A DNA stretch of 64,000 bases from an uncultured Porphyromonadaceae bacterium (GTDB lineage: Bacteria; Bacteroidota; Bacteroidia; Bacteroidales; Muribaculaceae). The position numbers and the translations under genes are program-made. Below, one piece after another: positions 54,066 to 63,343 of this stretch; the first letter of the stretch is position 1, and every line of letters starts with the position of its first letter. The notes beneath the pieces are model-generated. The model was not told where the DNA came from. It searched no databases and worked only from the letters and a program-made list of their open reading frames with translations. The stretch covers positions 29,227 through 93,226 of the forward strand of contig CAMWNI010000006.1 in assembly GCA_947175545.1 (NCBI GenBank). Reading direction: 5' to 3'.

Positions 54066-56611
54066 TTGCTTGCACCGCATGATTTGCAGACAAGACATCC
54101 TTCCTGGTAGACCAGCGTGGCCTGGCCGCAGTTGGGGCAGACTTGTCCGCCGGCAACGGTTCCGGAGGGTATGTATTTTTTCAGGGCGCGCTCAACGCCG
54201 GCTTTCCATGTGTTGATGCTCTCGGAGTTGAGCTGGAGGCCGTCGACCATCTTGATTACCTGGTCAATTGGCATCTGATAGCGTAAAACGCCCGAAATCA
54301 GTTTGGCGTAGTTCCAGTATTCAGGGTTGAATTTGTCGCTGAGGCCCTCAATCGTGGTCTTGTGGCCGCGCTTGTTGGTGAATTGGAAGTCATAGCGTTT
54401 GTTGCCATTGTCGTCGATGGCCTTGATTATCTGACCACGGGTAACGGACTTCGGCAGGAACAGGCCGTCTTCGTCATCGGCAAGGCCGGTGAAGATTTCG
54501 TAGGGACGACCGTCGACAAGGCCGATGAATGCAATCCATTTTTCTTTGTTGTTCTGGAAGCGGACAACGTCGGCTTCCAGGCTGATTGGCCGTTTTGCCA
54601 ACAGCGGTTTATGTTCGTGAGATTCCGCTTCGGTTTTCTTGTCCTTGCCGGGGGTGATTGCATTCAGGACACCGGAGCGACACCCGTCGCGGTAGACCGT
54701 GCAGCCTTTGCAGCCGGATTTCCATGCGGTCAGATAGAGTTCGTTGACCAACTGCTCGGTTACGGTCGAGGGGAGGTTGATGGTGACAGAGATGGAATGG
54801 TCAACCCATTTCTGGACGCGGCCCTGCATCTTGACTTTTTCAGCCCAGTCGATTTCGTTTGCCGAGGCGCCGGCGTATGGTGATCTGGCAACCAGTTCCG
54901 CAATCTCTTCAGTCGTCAGTGTCTGCGATGGTTCCATTCCCTGAACTCTCATCCATTCAAGGAATTTCGGGTGGTAGACGATATATTCCTCAAACGAGTC
55001 TCCGTTCTCGTCGACATAGTCGACCCTGATGTCGCGGTCGTTCGGGTTGACTTTGCGGCGGCGCTTGTATACGGGCATGAAGACGGGTTCGATGCCGGAG
55101 GAGGTACGTGTCATCAGCGAGACGGTGCCGGTCGGAGCGATTGTCAGGCAGGCAATGTTTCGCCGGCCGTATTTCATCATGCGCTCTTTGAGACCGGGGT
55201 CAGCGTCAAACAGGCGGTTGATGAACGGATTTTTTTCTTCACGCTTTGCATTGTAGATTTCAAAGGCACCTCGTTCAGACGCCATGGTTACGGAAGAATT
55301 ATAGGTTGCGAGTGCTATGGTTTTATGAACCAGTTCAGACATGGCCGATGCTTCTTCGGTTCCGTAGCGGAGGCCGAGAGCCGCAATCATGTCGCCCTCG
55401 GCAGTCGTACCTAATCCGGTTCGGCGTCCCTGGAGGGTCCGGCGGCGGATTTTCTCCCAAAGATGACGTTCGGTGTGCTTGGTGTCATCATCTTCGGGGT
55501 CTATTTCGATTTTTTTGAGGACAGCGTCGATTTTTTCGATTTCGAGGTCGATGAGGTCGTCCATGATTCGCTGAGCCTTGCCGACATGCTCGCGGAGGAG
55601 GTCAAAGTTGAGGCGAGCTTGCTGAGTAAAAGGATTTTCGACGTAGGAATAGAGATTGATGGCCAGCAGTCGGCAACTATCGTACGGGCAGAGGGGAATT
55701 TCTCCGCACGGATTCGTCGAAATTGTGCGGAAACCAAGGTCGGCGTAGCAGTCGGGGAGTGATTCGCGGGTAATCGTGTCCCAGAACAGCACTCCGGGTT
55801 CGGCTGATTTCCATGCGTTATGGACAATTTTCTGCCAGAGGGCCGAAGCGTCGGTTTCTTTGGTAATGGTCGGGCAGTCAGAGTCAACAGGGAATTTCTG
55901 AATGAATTTTTCACCTGACTCTGCCGCACGCATAAAATCGTCGGTGATGCGGATAGATACGTTAGCGCCGGTAATTTTGCCTTCGGTCATTTTTGCGTCA
56001 ATGACAGCTTCGGCATCGGGGTGGACAATCGAGGTTGTCAGCATCAGCGCGCCGCGACGGCCGTCCTGAGCGACTTCGCGGGTCGTGTTTGAGTATCGTT
56101 CCATGAATGGAACCAGGCCGGTCGAAGTCAGCGCAGAGTTCTTGACGGGCATCCCTTTCGGGCGGAGCTGGCTGAGGTCATGGCCAACGCCACCACGGCG
56201 TTTCATCAACTGGACCTGTTCTTCATCAAGTTTGAGAATCGCACCATAAGAATCGGCCGGGTTGTCAAGCCCTATAACGAAACAATTGCTGAGTGAGACG
56301 GTCTGGAACGGATTGCCCATGCCGCTCATTGGTGAACCCTGGGGAATGACATAACGGAAATCTTTCAGCAGACCGAAGATCTCGTCGGCGGTCATCGGGT
56401 TGGGATATTTTGCCTCGGTGCGGGCCAATTCGGCAGCCATGCGTAGGTGCATGTCGTCCGGCGTCAGCTCGAAGATGTTTCCATAACTGTCTTTCAGGGC
56501 ATATTTCGAAGCCCATACGCGCGCGGCGAGTTCATCGCCGTCAAAGTAGGCAAGGGTTGCCTCGTGGACCTTCTGCGGGTCAATGGGTTGGGGGGTCGAT
56601 TGTGGTTCCAT
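54056..56611 (-). CDS. nrdJ: Class II (adenosylcobalamin-dependent) ribonucleotide reductase
   Basis: This 851-residue enzyme reduces ribonucleoside diphosphates to deoxy forms using adenosylcobalamin, independent of oxygen. Key parts are VSLSNCFVIGLD (first redox Cys), TNPCGEIPLCPYDSC (radical cysteine and glutamate loop), GRRNIACLTIAPTGTVSLM, and the C-terminal CPNCG/CKSCG four-cysteine zinc-ribbon-like end that re-reduces the active site. It needs cobalamin; no cobalamin riboswitch is visible because the promoter is eight bases from the ATG. Confidence 0.95.
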   Translation of the reverse strand: MEPQSTPQPIDPQKVHEATLAYFDGDELAARVWASKYALKDSYGNIFELTPDDMHLRMAAELARTEAKYPNPMTADEIFGLLKDFRYVIPQGSPMSGMGNPFQTVSLSNCFVIGLDNPADSYGAILKLDEEQVQLMKRRGGVGHDLSQLRPKGMPVKNSALTSTGLVPFMERYSNTTREVAQDGRRGALMLTTSIVHPDAEAVIDAKMTEGKITGANVSIRITDDFMRAAESGEKFIQKFPVDSDCPTITKETDASALWQKIVHNAWKSAEPGVLFWDTITRESLPDCYADLGFRTISTNPCGEIPLCPYDSCRLLAINLYSYVENPFTQQARLNFDLLREHVGKAQRIMDDLIDLEIEKIDAVLKKIEIDPEDDDTKHTERHLWEKIRRRTLQGRRTGLGTTAEGDMIAALGLRYGTEEASAMSELVHKTIALATYNSSVTMASERGAFEIYNAKREEKNPFINRLFDADPGLKERMMKYGRRNIACLTIAPTGTVSLMTRTSSGIEPVFMPVYKRRRKVNPNDRDIRVDYVDENGDSFEEYIVYHPKFLEWMRVQGMEPSQTLTTEEIAELVARSPYAGASANEIDWAEKVKMQGRVQKWVDHSISVTINLPSTVTEQLVNELYLTAWKSGCKGCTVYRDGCRSGVLNAITPGKDKKTEAESHEHKPLLAKRPISLEADVVRFQNNKEKWIAFIGLVDGRPYEIFTGLADDEDGLFLPKSVTRGQIIKAIDDNGNKRYDFQFTNKRGHKTTIEGLSDKFNPEYWNYAKLISGVLRYQMPIDQVIKMVDGLQLNSESINTWKAGVERALKKYIPSGTVAGGQVCPNCGQATLVYQEGCLVCKSCGASKCG

Positions 56612-56619
56612 AACGTTGG

Positions 56620-56651
56620 CAAAGTTAAAAATTTACTTTGTTATATCCAAA
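56620..56651 (-). promoter_or_regulatory. Promoter of nrdJ
   Basis: On the minus strand TTTG (56648-56651) and TAACTTTG (56620-56627) are exactly 20 bases apart. The ATG is eight bases downstream, leaving almost no 5' leader. Confidence 0.8.
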
Positions 56652-56700
56652 TAAAACTGCGTTTAGGCTGGCCCTCAACTTTTTATTCTGTTATAAAATA

Positions 56701-56728
56701 GAAATGCCCTCTGGAGGGAGGGCATTTC
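56701..56728 (-). terminator. Terminator of the barrel-protein gene
   Basis: An 11-bp stem GAAATGCCCTC / GAGGGCATTTC with a six-base loop, followed on the minus strand by TATTTTATAA. It lies 26 bases past the stop of the minus-strand barrel gene. Confidence 0.7.
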
Positions 56729-56754
56729 CGGGGAGTGAGGAAAAGTTAGATTAT

Positions 56755-57306
56755 TTAGAATGTGTAGTAGAATCCGAAGTTTACGGAGTTGTTGAAGTCA
56801 AATCCGAAGCCTTTCTTGAAGCCTCCGACTTCTGCTGCCTTGTTGGCACCCTGATAGCCGAGGAATCCGAAATGGGCTATGATGCTGAAATTCTTGTTGA
56901 GATTCAGGGCAACGCCGGGCTTGAGGCCGATGCCGAACGACGCAGAAACGTCAGAATCATCTCCTTCCCAGGAGGTGTGGCCGAGCGAGAAGTCAACGCC
57001 TCCGTCAACGAAGAGCTGGACCATGCCGGCGCGAAGGTATGTCCAACGGGCATAAGGGTCGAAAATGAATGATGAGTTCTTCGCACTGCTGTTGCCGAGG
57101 TAGCGATAGCCGATCTGAGCGCCGACTGACCAGGTATCGTTAAGGTTATAGCCGACTTCGGGAGCGATGGTGACGGAGGTAACCTTGTCAGACTGATTGC
57201 GCCAGACTCCGAGGCTGCCGCCAATGTAGAGATTTTTCAGGTTATCCTGGGCGAAAGCGCTGAGGCTGACTGCGGCTGCAGCCGCAAATGCTAAAAGTTT
57301 TTTCAT
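56755..57306 (-). CDS. Small outer-membrane beta-barrel protein
   Basis: This 183-residue protein has a signal peptide (about 1-19, AVSLSAFAQ) and an eight-stranded barrel pattern (NLYIGGSLGVWRN, SVGAQIGYRYLGN, ARWTYLRAGMVQLFVDGG, ending VNFGFYYTF with a terminal Phe), as in the OmpA-barrel/OmpW-like group of Bacteroidota. It has its own terminator and no operon partner. Function is unknown; it may be structural. Confidence 0.82.
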   Translation of the reverse strand: MKKLLAFAAAAAVSLSAFAQDNLKNLYIGGSLGVWRNQSDKVTSVTIAPEVGYNLNDTWSVGAQIGYRYLGNSSAKNSSFIFDPYARWTYLRAGMVQLFVDGGVDFSLGHTSWEGDDSDVSASFGIGLKPGVALNLNKNFSIIAHFGFLGYQGANKAAEVGGFKKGFGFDFNNSVNFGFYYTF

Positions 57307-57397
57307 AACTTGAATTTTTTTGAAATTTGGTTACGTTAACATCTTTACAACGTTATTGGAGAAAGAATAGTTTAAATGGAGCAATTTTTTTTGAAAA

Positions 57398-57430
57398 TTT
57401 GGTCCGTATCGGAAAAAATTGCTAACTTTG
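57398..57430 (+). promoter_or_regulatory. Promoter of gyrA
   Basis: TTTG (57398-57401) and TAACTTTG (57423-57430) are separated by 21 bases; a 66-base AT-rich leader precedes the ATG. Confidence 0.8.
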
Positions 57431-57496
57431 TTGGTTGATTGGCGGAATATGTTTACCCGTCATTATAAAAGAAAAATATTAGACTAATCTTACTAT

Positions 57497-59992
57497 ATGC
57501 AAGAAGACAGGATTCAGAAAATTTACATCGAGAGCGAAATGAAGTCCGCTTATATCGACTACTCGATGTCTGTTATTGTATCGCGTGCGCTTCCGGATGT
57601 GCGTGACGGACTCAAACCCGTTCATCGTCGTGTGCTTTACGGCATGAACGAGATGGGCAATACCTCAGATAAACCGTTCAAGAAGTCGGCAAACTGCGTC
57701 GGCGACGTCATGGGTAAGTATCACCCTCACGGCGACTCTTCAATTTACGGCACTGTTGTCCGTATGGCTCAGGATTGGGCCATGCGTAACATACTTGTTG
57801 ACGGTCACGGCAACTTCGGCTCGATTGACGGCGACTCGGCTGCGGCAATGCGTTATACTGAGGTCCGCCTGGCCAAGATGGGTGAAGAGATGCTGGCTGA
57901 TATCGGCGCTGAAACCGTCGACATGCAGCGCAACTATGACAATACGCGCGATGAGCCGACCGTATTGCCGACCCGTTTCCCGAATCTGCTTGTCAACGGC
58001 GGCTCCGGTATCGCTGTCGGCATGGCGACGAATATGCCGACGCATAACCTGCGCGAGTCAATCAACGGCTCGATTGCCCTGCTGGAAAATCCTGAACTTA
58101 CAATTGAGGAGTTGATGGATTACATTCCCGCTCCTGATTTCCCCACGGGCGGCATTATATATGGCATCCAGGGCGTCAAAGAGGCTTATGAAACCGGTCG
58201 CGGCCGAGTGATTATCCGCTCTAAGTATACAATGGAGAATGTTGGTAACCACACCAATATTATTATTACCGAGATTCCTTACGGGGTTAACCGCGGCGAA
58301 CTGGTCAAACAGATTGCCGAACTCATTACAGAAAAGAAAATTGACGGCATTTCCGACATTAATGACGAAAGCGATTCGAACACCACTCAGCGCATTGTGA
58401 TTTCGCTGAAGGTTGATGCGAACCCGATGGTTGTCCTCAACAAACTCTTCAAAATGTCGGCGCTTCAGTCAAGTTTCTCGGTCAATAACGTAGCACTTGT
58501 CAATGGTCGTCCGAAGACTCTCAATCTGAAGGAAATTCTTCAGGCGTTTATTGAGCATCGCTATGACGTTGTGCTTCGCCGCACGCGCTATGAACTCCGC
58601 AAGGCTGAGGAGAAGGCCCATATTCTCGAAGGTTTGATTATAGCGTCGCAGAATATCGACGAAGTAATAAAGATTATTAAGGAAAGCGCCAATACCGAGG
58701 CTGCCCGTGAGGCCCTTTCGGTCCGTTTCGGTCTTTCGGATGCCCAGACCCAGGCAATCGTTGAGATGCGTCTGCGTCAGTTGACGGGACTGGAGCAGGA
58801 TAAACTTCACCAGAACTATGAGGACATCCAGGCTGAAATCAAGCGTCTCCATGAGATTCTTGAGAATCCGGAGGTTTGCCGTCAGGTAATCAAGACCGAA
58901 CTGGAGGAGGTTCGCGATAAGTATGGCGACGACCGTCGTTCGGAAATCAACATTGCCGGCGGACAGTTTGATGACGATTCGTTCTATGATGACGATGAAA
59001 TGGTTATCACAATCAGTCACCTCGGTTACATCAAGCGCACCAAACTGTCCGAGTTCCGCGCGCAGAACCGCGGCGGAGTTGGAGCCAAAGGTTCGTCGAC
59101 CCGCTCGGAGGACTTCATTGAGCATATCTATACGGCCAATAACCGCAGTTATATGCTTTTCTTCACTGAGCGTGGCCGGTGCTATTGGCTCAAGGTCTAC
59201 AATATTCCCGAATTTGCACGTAATCAGAAAGGCCGTGCGATTCAGAACTTGCTCAGTATTGAGACCAATGATTCGGTTAAGGCTTACATCGCAGTTCGGT
59301 CGCTCACCGATGCTGAGTTTGTCAACAACCATAACCTCGTTTTCTGCACGAAGAAGGGTGTCATCAAGAAGACTCCGCTCGAGGCTTATTCGCGTCCGCG
59401 CTCACTCGGTGTTAATGCAATCATTATCCGCGAAGATGACGAACTCCTTCAGGTTGAGTTGACCAGTGGCAACAGCGAAATCATCATGGCCAACCGCAAC
59501 GGACGTGCAATCCGCTTTGACGAGAAGCGCGTGCGTGAGATGGGACGCATGTCGACAGGCGTCAAGGGCATGACCCTTGATGATGACAGCGACGAAGTTG
59601 TCGGCATGATCTGTATGGAACCGGAAACAACCAAATCGGTCCTGGTTCTGTCAGAGAATGGCTATGGCAAGCGTAGCGACCTTGATGACTACCGAATCAC
59701 CAATCGTGGCGGCAAGGGAGTCAAGACTCTTAATGTCACGGACAAGACGGGCCTGCTGGTTGCTATCAAGAGCGTTGATGACGATAATGACCTTGTAATT
59801 ATCAACCGTTCGGGCATCACGCTGCGACTGCACATGACGGATGTCCGCGTGATGGGACGTGCAACCCAGGGAGTCCGCATGATTAACCTTGAGAAGCGCG
59901 GCGACACGATTGCAAGCGTCTGCGTTGTTGATTCTGACCCGGACGAGGATGTCGAAGAGGCTGAAACCGAACTCAATGAGTCAAACGAATAA
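57497..59992 (+). CDS. gyrA: DNA gyrase subunit A
   Basis: This 831-residue subunit introduces negative supercoils together with GyrB. The catalytic tyrosine is in the MRYTEVRLAKMGEEM segment (AAAMRYTEVRL) and the quinolone region in GKYHPHGDSSIYGTVVRMAQDW carries Ser-Ser-Ile at the resistance-determining positions. The C-terminal beta-pinwheel (about 500-810) repeats blades such as SHLGYIKRT, with the GyrA-box QNRGGVGAKG-type motif (QNRGGVGAKGSST) rather than ParC-like loss, which supports GyrA. A short acidic tail ends the protein. Confidence 0.95.
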   Translation: MQEDRIQKIYIESEMKSAYIDYSMSVIVSRALPDVRDGLKPVHRRVLYGMNEMGNTSDKPFKKSANCVGDVMGKYHPHGDSSIYGTVVRMAQDWAMRNILVDGHGNFGSIDGDSAAAMRYTEVRLAKMGEEMLADIGAETVDMQRNYDNTRDEPTVLPTRFPNLLVNGGSGIAVGMATNMPTHNLRESINGSIALLENPELTIEELMDYIPAPDFPTGGIIYGIQGVKEAYETGRGRVIIRSKYTMENVGNHTNIIITEIPYGVNRGELVKQIAELITEKKIDGISDINDESDSNTTQRIVISLKVDANPMVVLNKLFKMSALQSSFSVNNVALVNGRPKTLNLKEILQAFIEHRYDVVLRRTRYELRKAEEKAHILEGLIIASQNIDEVIKIIKESANTEAAREALSVRFGLSDAQTQAIVEMRLRQLTGLEQDKLHQNYEDIQAEIKRLHEILENPEVCRQVIKTELEEVRDKYGDDRRSEINIAGGQFDDDSFYDDDEMVITISHLGYIKRTKLSEFRAQNRGGVGAKGSSTRSEDFIEHIYTANNRSYMLFFTERGRCYWLKVYNIPEFARNQKGRAIQNLLSIETNDSVKAYIAVRSLTDAEFVNNHNLVFCTKKGVIKKTPLEAYSRPRSLGVNAIIIREDDELLQVELTSGNSEIIMANRNGRAIRFDEKRVREMGRMSTGVKGMTLDDDSDEVVGMICMEPETTKSVLVLSENGYGKRSDLDDYRITNRGGKGVKTLNVTDKTGLLVAIKSVDDDNDLVIINRSGITLRLHMTDVRVMGRATQGVRMINLEKRGDTIASVCVVDSDPDEDVEEAETELNESNE

Positions 59993-60027
59993 AAATCTTA
60001 AACCTCAATAACTAAAAAACCGTAAAA

Positions 60028-61278
60028 ATGAAAAAATTACTTCTGCTGGCTTGCGGCATGTGCATTGCCGGCTCCGCCTTTGCTCAGGAAAGCGTTCTGA
60101 AAGAAGCAGACAGAATGCTCAAGGTAGAAGTTCCTGACCATGCCAAAATCGCTTCCATGCTCAAGGGGGCGATGGCAGACCCCTCAACTGCTGAGAATGT
60201 GAAGACCTGGTATCTTGCCGGTAAGAATGGCGTTCAGACCTGGCAGACAGGCTATGAGCAGTTCCAGATTGGCAATAAGCCTGATGTTGCTAACATGAGT
60301 CGCGCTCTGATCGAGGGTTACGGATATCTGATGAAGGCCCTTCCGATGGACACTGTGGTTGACCCTAAAGGAAAAGTCAAGACAAAGTATTCAAAGGACA
60401 TTATCAAGCTGATTTCGACAAATTCAAAGTCTTTCTATGACGCCGGCGTTTTTCTCTATGAGAGCAACGACCTTGCCGGTGCATATCACGCATGGGAAAT
60501 CTATTCGGAACTTCCCACTATGGCCTGTCTCGGCAAGAGCGCACCCGTAGCTGACAATGACTCGGTTCAGGGCGCTACATATTATAATATGGGTATCTTT
60601 GCTTACCAGGCCGGAATGAAGCCTGAGGCCATGAACGCGTTTCTTAAGTCGGCCCGTCTTGGCCACGGCGATGTCGCATATGACAATGCACTTGCAATGG
60701 CTTCCGAACTCGGTGACCGTGCCATGATTCAGGAAATCGGCAATGAGGCTTTTGCCAGGTACGGCAAACAGAGCTACATTGCCGAGCTTGTTAACCTCTA
60801 CATCCGCGAGAAGGAATATGACAATGCTCTTTCGATGATTAATAAGGCTATCAGCGGCAACCCTGACAATGCGATTCTTTACAACGTTAAGGGGGTGCTG
60901 GTTGAGAACCAGGTTAATGACGAGAATATCTCGCCGGAAGCTGCCGAGGCCGCAAATGCCGAAGCAACCGAACTCTACAAGAAGGCTACCGAGCTGGATG
61001 CAAATAACGCTGAGGCTCATTACAACTACGGCCGTATGATTGCAAATAAGGCTTATAAGATGAGCGATGACGCTTACGAACTCTCAACAAGCGACTACAA
61101 CAAACTGCGCGAGGAGACCCTCCTTCCGATGTTCAAGCAGGCCGCTGAAGAACTTGAGCGTTGCATAGCAATTGATAAGGAAGCAAACCGTCAGGCGTTC
61201 ACTATCCTGAAGAATCTCTACTACAACATGGGTGATGAAGCCAACATGGAGCGCGTCTCTAAGCTCGAACTCGAATAA
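60028..61278 (+). CDS. Secreted tetratricopeptide-repeat protein
   Basis: This 416-residue protein has a signal peptide (about 1-19, AGSAFAQ) and a helical TPR array, clearest at SFYDAGVFLYESNDLAGAYHAW, YYNMGIFAYQAGMKPEAMNAFLKSA, YIREKEYDNALSMINKAISGNPDNAILYNVKG (read in parts) and NNAEAHYNYGRMIANKA. It is presumed periplasmic and scaffold-like; partners are unknown. It starts 35 bases after gyrA but ends in its own perfect terminator. A4-rich sequence directly precedes the ATG, the usual Bacteroidota substitute for a Shine-Dalgarno. Confidence 0.82.
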   Translation: MKKLLLLACGMCIAGSAFAQESVLKEADRMLKVEVPDHAKIASMLKGAMADPSTAENVKTWYLAGKNGVQTWQTGYEQFQIGNKPDVANMSRALIEGYGYLMKALPMDTVVDPKGKVKTKYSKDIIKLISTNSKSFYDAGVFLYESNDLAGAYHAWEIYSELPTMACLGKSAPVADNDSVQGATYYNMGIFAYQAGMKPEAMNAFLKSARLGHGDVAYDNALAMASELGDRAMIQEIGNEAFARYGKQSYIAELVNLYIREKEYDNALSMINKAISGNPDNAILYNVKGVLVENQVNDENISPEAAEAANAEATELYKKATELDANNAEAHYNYGRMIANKAYKMSDDAYELSTSDYNKLREETLLPMFKQAAEELERCIAIDKEANRQAFTILKNLYYNMGDEANMERVSKLELE

Positions 61279-61294
61279 GAGATAGGAAGTACAG

Positions 61295-61344
61295 ACAATA
61301 AAAAATCAGGCAGAGTTCCGGAACTCTGCCTGATTTTTTATTGT
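61295..61344. terminator. Long palindromic bidirectional terminator
   Basis: A 25-base perfect inverted repeat on each side of position 61319/61320, core GGCAGAGTTCCGGAACTCTGCC, flanked by A6 and T6. It ends both the plus TPR gene and the convergent minus-strand DUF4834 gene. Confidence 0.9.
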
Positions 61345-61362
61345 TGTTTCAGAGATGTTATA

Positions 61363-61680
61363 TCAGGGGAGGTCTTCCCACTGCACATCTGTTATTTGCT
61401 GTTCGGTTTTAATTTCAGTATTGCCGTCAGAGGTTTGACGTGTTGTGGTTTCAGATGTCTCGGTGAATTCAACATATTCGCCAATGTTCGGGTCTATTTT
61501 CTTTTTAGACCTGGGCCTTGGTTGTTGTTGAGGTTGCCGGCTCTGTTGACTTCCGGTTTGTCGTCGCGGGCCTGAAGTCGGATCATAGCCGAAGGTCTTG
61601 CGCAGTTGGCGCCGAATCAGGTATGGGATGAGGTATTTCCAGGCCAATACGCCCAGGAGAATAATGAGGAGTAGTGTCAT
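61363..61680 (-). CDS. DUF4834-like small membrane protein
   Basis: This 105-residue protein has one N-terminal helix (about 2-22, LLLIILLGVLAWKYLIPYLI), a basic stretch RRQLRKTFGY, a Gln/Pro/Arg-rich linker, and a conserved acidic end DPNIGEYVEFTET and ITDVQWEDLP. The pattern of a short membrane anchor followed by a phospho-interaction-like acidic end fits the DUF4834 family of Bacteroidota. It is the last gene after psd-pssA. Function unknown. Confidence 0.6.
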   Translation of the reverse strand: MTLLLIILLGVLAWKYLIPYLIRRQLRKTFGYDPTSGPRRQTGSQQSRQPQQQPRPRSKKKIDPNIGEYVEFTETSETTTRQTSDGNTEIKTEQQITDVQWEDLP

Positions 61681-61725
61681 GTCAGTTGGCGAGGAGGGGG
61701 AGTGGTTGTAGAGGAATAATCTAAT

Positions 61726-62397
61726 TTATTTGTTGTGTGAAAGGGTTGAAAACGCGCCAATCATCAGATAAGCGGCAATCACTACGGCGAGACCGGAAAC
61801 GTCAAGCAGAGCCACGAGGGCAACGGTCAGAATAATCAATAAGAATCTGACGCGGTTTTCTCCCTGGAATTTAAAATCATGGAATTTCAGCGACGGGAGA
61901 TTAATGGGCGCAAGCATGGACAGGGCTATGAACAGTACGGCGATTGACCAAGTCAGAGGATCGTCCGTGGCCGGTTGGTTAACCCAAAAGGCACTCGCTC
62001 CAATCCAGAAGATTGCGTTTGCCGGAATTGGAAGGCCGATGAAGGAGGTTGTCTGGCGAGTGTCGACATTGAATCTGGCAAGCCGCAGAGCGCCGCAAAT
62101 CGGAATTGCAAGTGCAACCAGGTTGTAAGGAGCGGGAAGCTGACAATATACCATTAGGCCAGGGGCCACTCCGAAGCTGACAAGGTCGCTCAGGGAGTCA
62201 AGTTCTGCGCCGATGGGGGAGTAAGCCCCGAGCATGCGGGCAAGCGCACCGTCAAGAAAGTCAAAAACGGCGGCTGCACATATCGCGACGGATGCATAAC
62301 CGTAAAGTCCGTTAAACGCGAGGACCAGCGCGACGCATCCGCTTGCAAGATTCATGCATGTGATGCAGTTTGGGAGCCATCGGAAGTATTTTTTCAT
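61726..62397 (-). CDS. pssA: CDP-diacylglycerol-serine O-phosphatidyltransferase
   Basis: This 223-residue integral membrane enzyme makes phosphatidylserine from CDP-diacylglycerol and serine. The CDP-alcohol phosphotransferase motif D-G-x2-A-R-x8-G-x3-D-x3-D is complete in DFLDGALARMLGAYSPIG followed by AELDSLSD. About seven hydrophobic segments follow. Its ATG overlaps the psd stop by one base, so the next enzyme of the pathway is made together. Confidence 0.94.
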   Translation of the reverse strand: MKKYFRWLPNCITCMNLASGCVALVLAFNGLYGYASVAICAAAVFDFLDGALARMLGAYSPIGAELDSLSDLVSFGVAPGLMVYCQLPAPYNLVALAIPICGALRLARFNVDTRQTTSFIGLPIPANAIFWIGASAFWVNQPATDDPLTWSIAVLFIALSMLAPINLPSLKFHDFKFQGENRVRFLLIILTVALVALLDVSGLAVVIAAYLMIGAFSTLSHNK

Positions 62398-63128
62398 TAT
62401 TCTTCTTCGTCGTTTGCGGATTTTTGTGGTTTCAGACGTGCAATAACCGTCATGCCGCCGACAGTTTTCTTGCCTATCTGGGTCAGAATTTCCGTTCCCA
62501 GAGGAAGGTAAATGTCAACGCGTGATCCGAACTTGATGAAGCCCATGTGGTCTTCGATATTTGCTTCCATCCCGGGTTCGGCATATGTAACGATTCGGCG
62601 GGCCATTGCGCCGGCAATCTGGCGAACAAGAATGTCCTGGTCATCGTCCGTGCGGATGATGATTGTTGAACGTTCGTTTTCGATGCTTGACTTAGGGAGC
62701 CATGCGCTCATGAAGCGGCCTTTATGGTGAGTCGTATAAATAACTTCGCCGTTGACAGGAAACCAGTTGGCATGAACGTCGAGCGGACTCATGAATACGC
62801 TGAGCTGAATACATCTGCATTTAAGGTATTCTGGTTCGTAGACCTCTTCGAGAGCAACAACCTTGCCGTCGACAGAACTGACCACAACGTTTTCGTCGTC
62901 ACCAACGAAATGGCGCTTCGGCGATCGGAAAAAGTTGACCAACAGGAGATAGAATACAGCCGTTACGGTTATGCTGACATAGCCCCACGGTTTTGACAGA
63001 GACCATAAAAGAATATTGAGAATCAGCAGCAAAATCAGCGTTACGACGAGGATGTCAGTTCCCTCGCGATGAATCTTGACGCGTTTGAGTTTCTTGACGC
63101 GTTTAAGTTTCTTGCGCAGTTTAGCCAT
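62397..63128 (-). CDS. psd: Phosphatidylserine decarboxylase
   Basis: This 243-residue proenzyme converts phosphatidylserine to phosphatidylethanolamine. It is of the short type with an N-terminal membrane stretch (about 26-66) and a self-cleavage Gly-Ser in FIKFGSRVDIYLPLG, where the serine becomes the pyruvoyl group. MSPLDVHANWFPVNGEV and HKGRF are also typical. It lies 46 bases after tRNA-Arg with no promoter between, so it is probably read through from the tRNA promoter. Confidence 0.94.
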   Translation of the reverse strand: MAKLRKKLKRVKKLKRVKIHREGTDILVVTLILLLILNILLWSLSKPWGYVSITVTAVFYLLLVNFFRSPKRHFVGDDENVVVSSVDGKVVALEEVYEPEYLKCRCIQLSVFMSPLDVHANWFPVNGEVIYTTHHKGRFMSAWLPKSSIENERSTIIIRTDDDQDILVRQIAGAMARRIVTYAEPGMEANIEDHMGFIKFGSRVDIYLPLGTEILTQIGKKTVGGMTVIARLKPQKSANDEEE

Positions 63129-63174
63129 TGGTTATGTGTGAGTTATCTAATTGATGAATGATTTAAAGTAATTG

Positions 63175-63246
63175 TAGACCCGAGGGGAATCGAACCCCTA
63201 TCTAAAGTTTAGGAAACTTCTATTCTATCCGTTGAACTACAGGTCC
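63175..63246 (-). tRNA. tRNA-Arg, anticodon CCU
   Basis: On the minus strand: acceptor GGACCTG with CGGGTCT (terminal G:U), D-arm TAGTTCAACGGATAGA, anticodon stem GAAGT/ACTTT around loop TTCCTAA (anticodon CCT, reads AGG), T-arm AGGGG TTCGATT CCCCT and discriminator A. CCA is not encoded. Confidence 0.9.
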
Positions 63247-63263
63247 GGGGACTATTTTATGTG

Positions 63264-63271
63264 CAAAGTTA
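63264..63271 (-). promoter_or_regulatory. Promoter -7 element of tRNA-Arg and psd-pssA
   Basis: TAACTTTG on the minus strand, 17 bases before the tRNA 5' end. A -33 element is not clear. Confidence 0.6.
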
Positions 63272-63279
63272 AGCATTTT

Positions 63280-63313
63280 TTTGCTAATTTATGCGTTTTT
63301 TTCAGTAAATTTG
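63280..63313 (+). promoter_or_regulatory. Promoter of bcp
   Basis: TTTG (63280-63283) and TAAATTTG (63306-63313) are 22 bases apart; the bcp ATG is 30 bases further. Divergent from and partly overlapping the tRNA-Arg promoter region. Confidence 0.6.
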
Positions 63314-63343
63314 TCGCATTAAACTTTTAAAACCCGTAATTAT

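Noticed and set aside
56612..56754. Possible cobalamin riboswitch ahead of the B12-dependent reductase
   Set aside because: The promoter is eight bases from the start codon, so there is no leader in which a riboswitch could lie.
58469..59332. 287-codon open frame on the minus strand inside gyrA
   Set aside because: Fully antisense to a conserved essential gene; the translation has no family features and is a composition effect.
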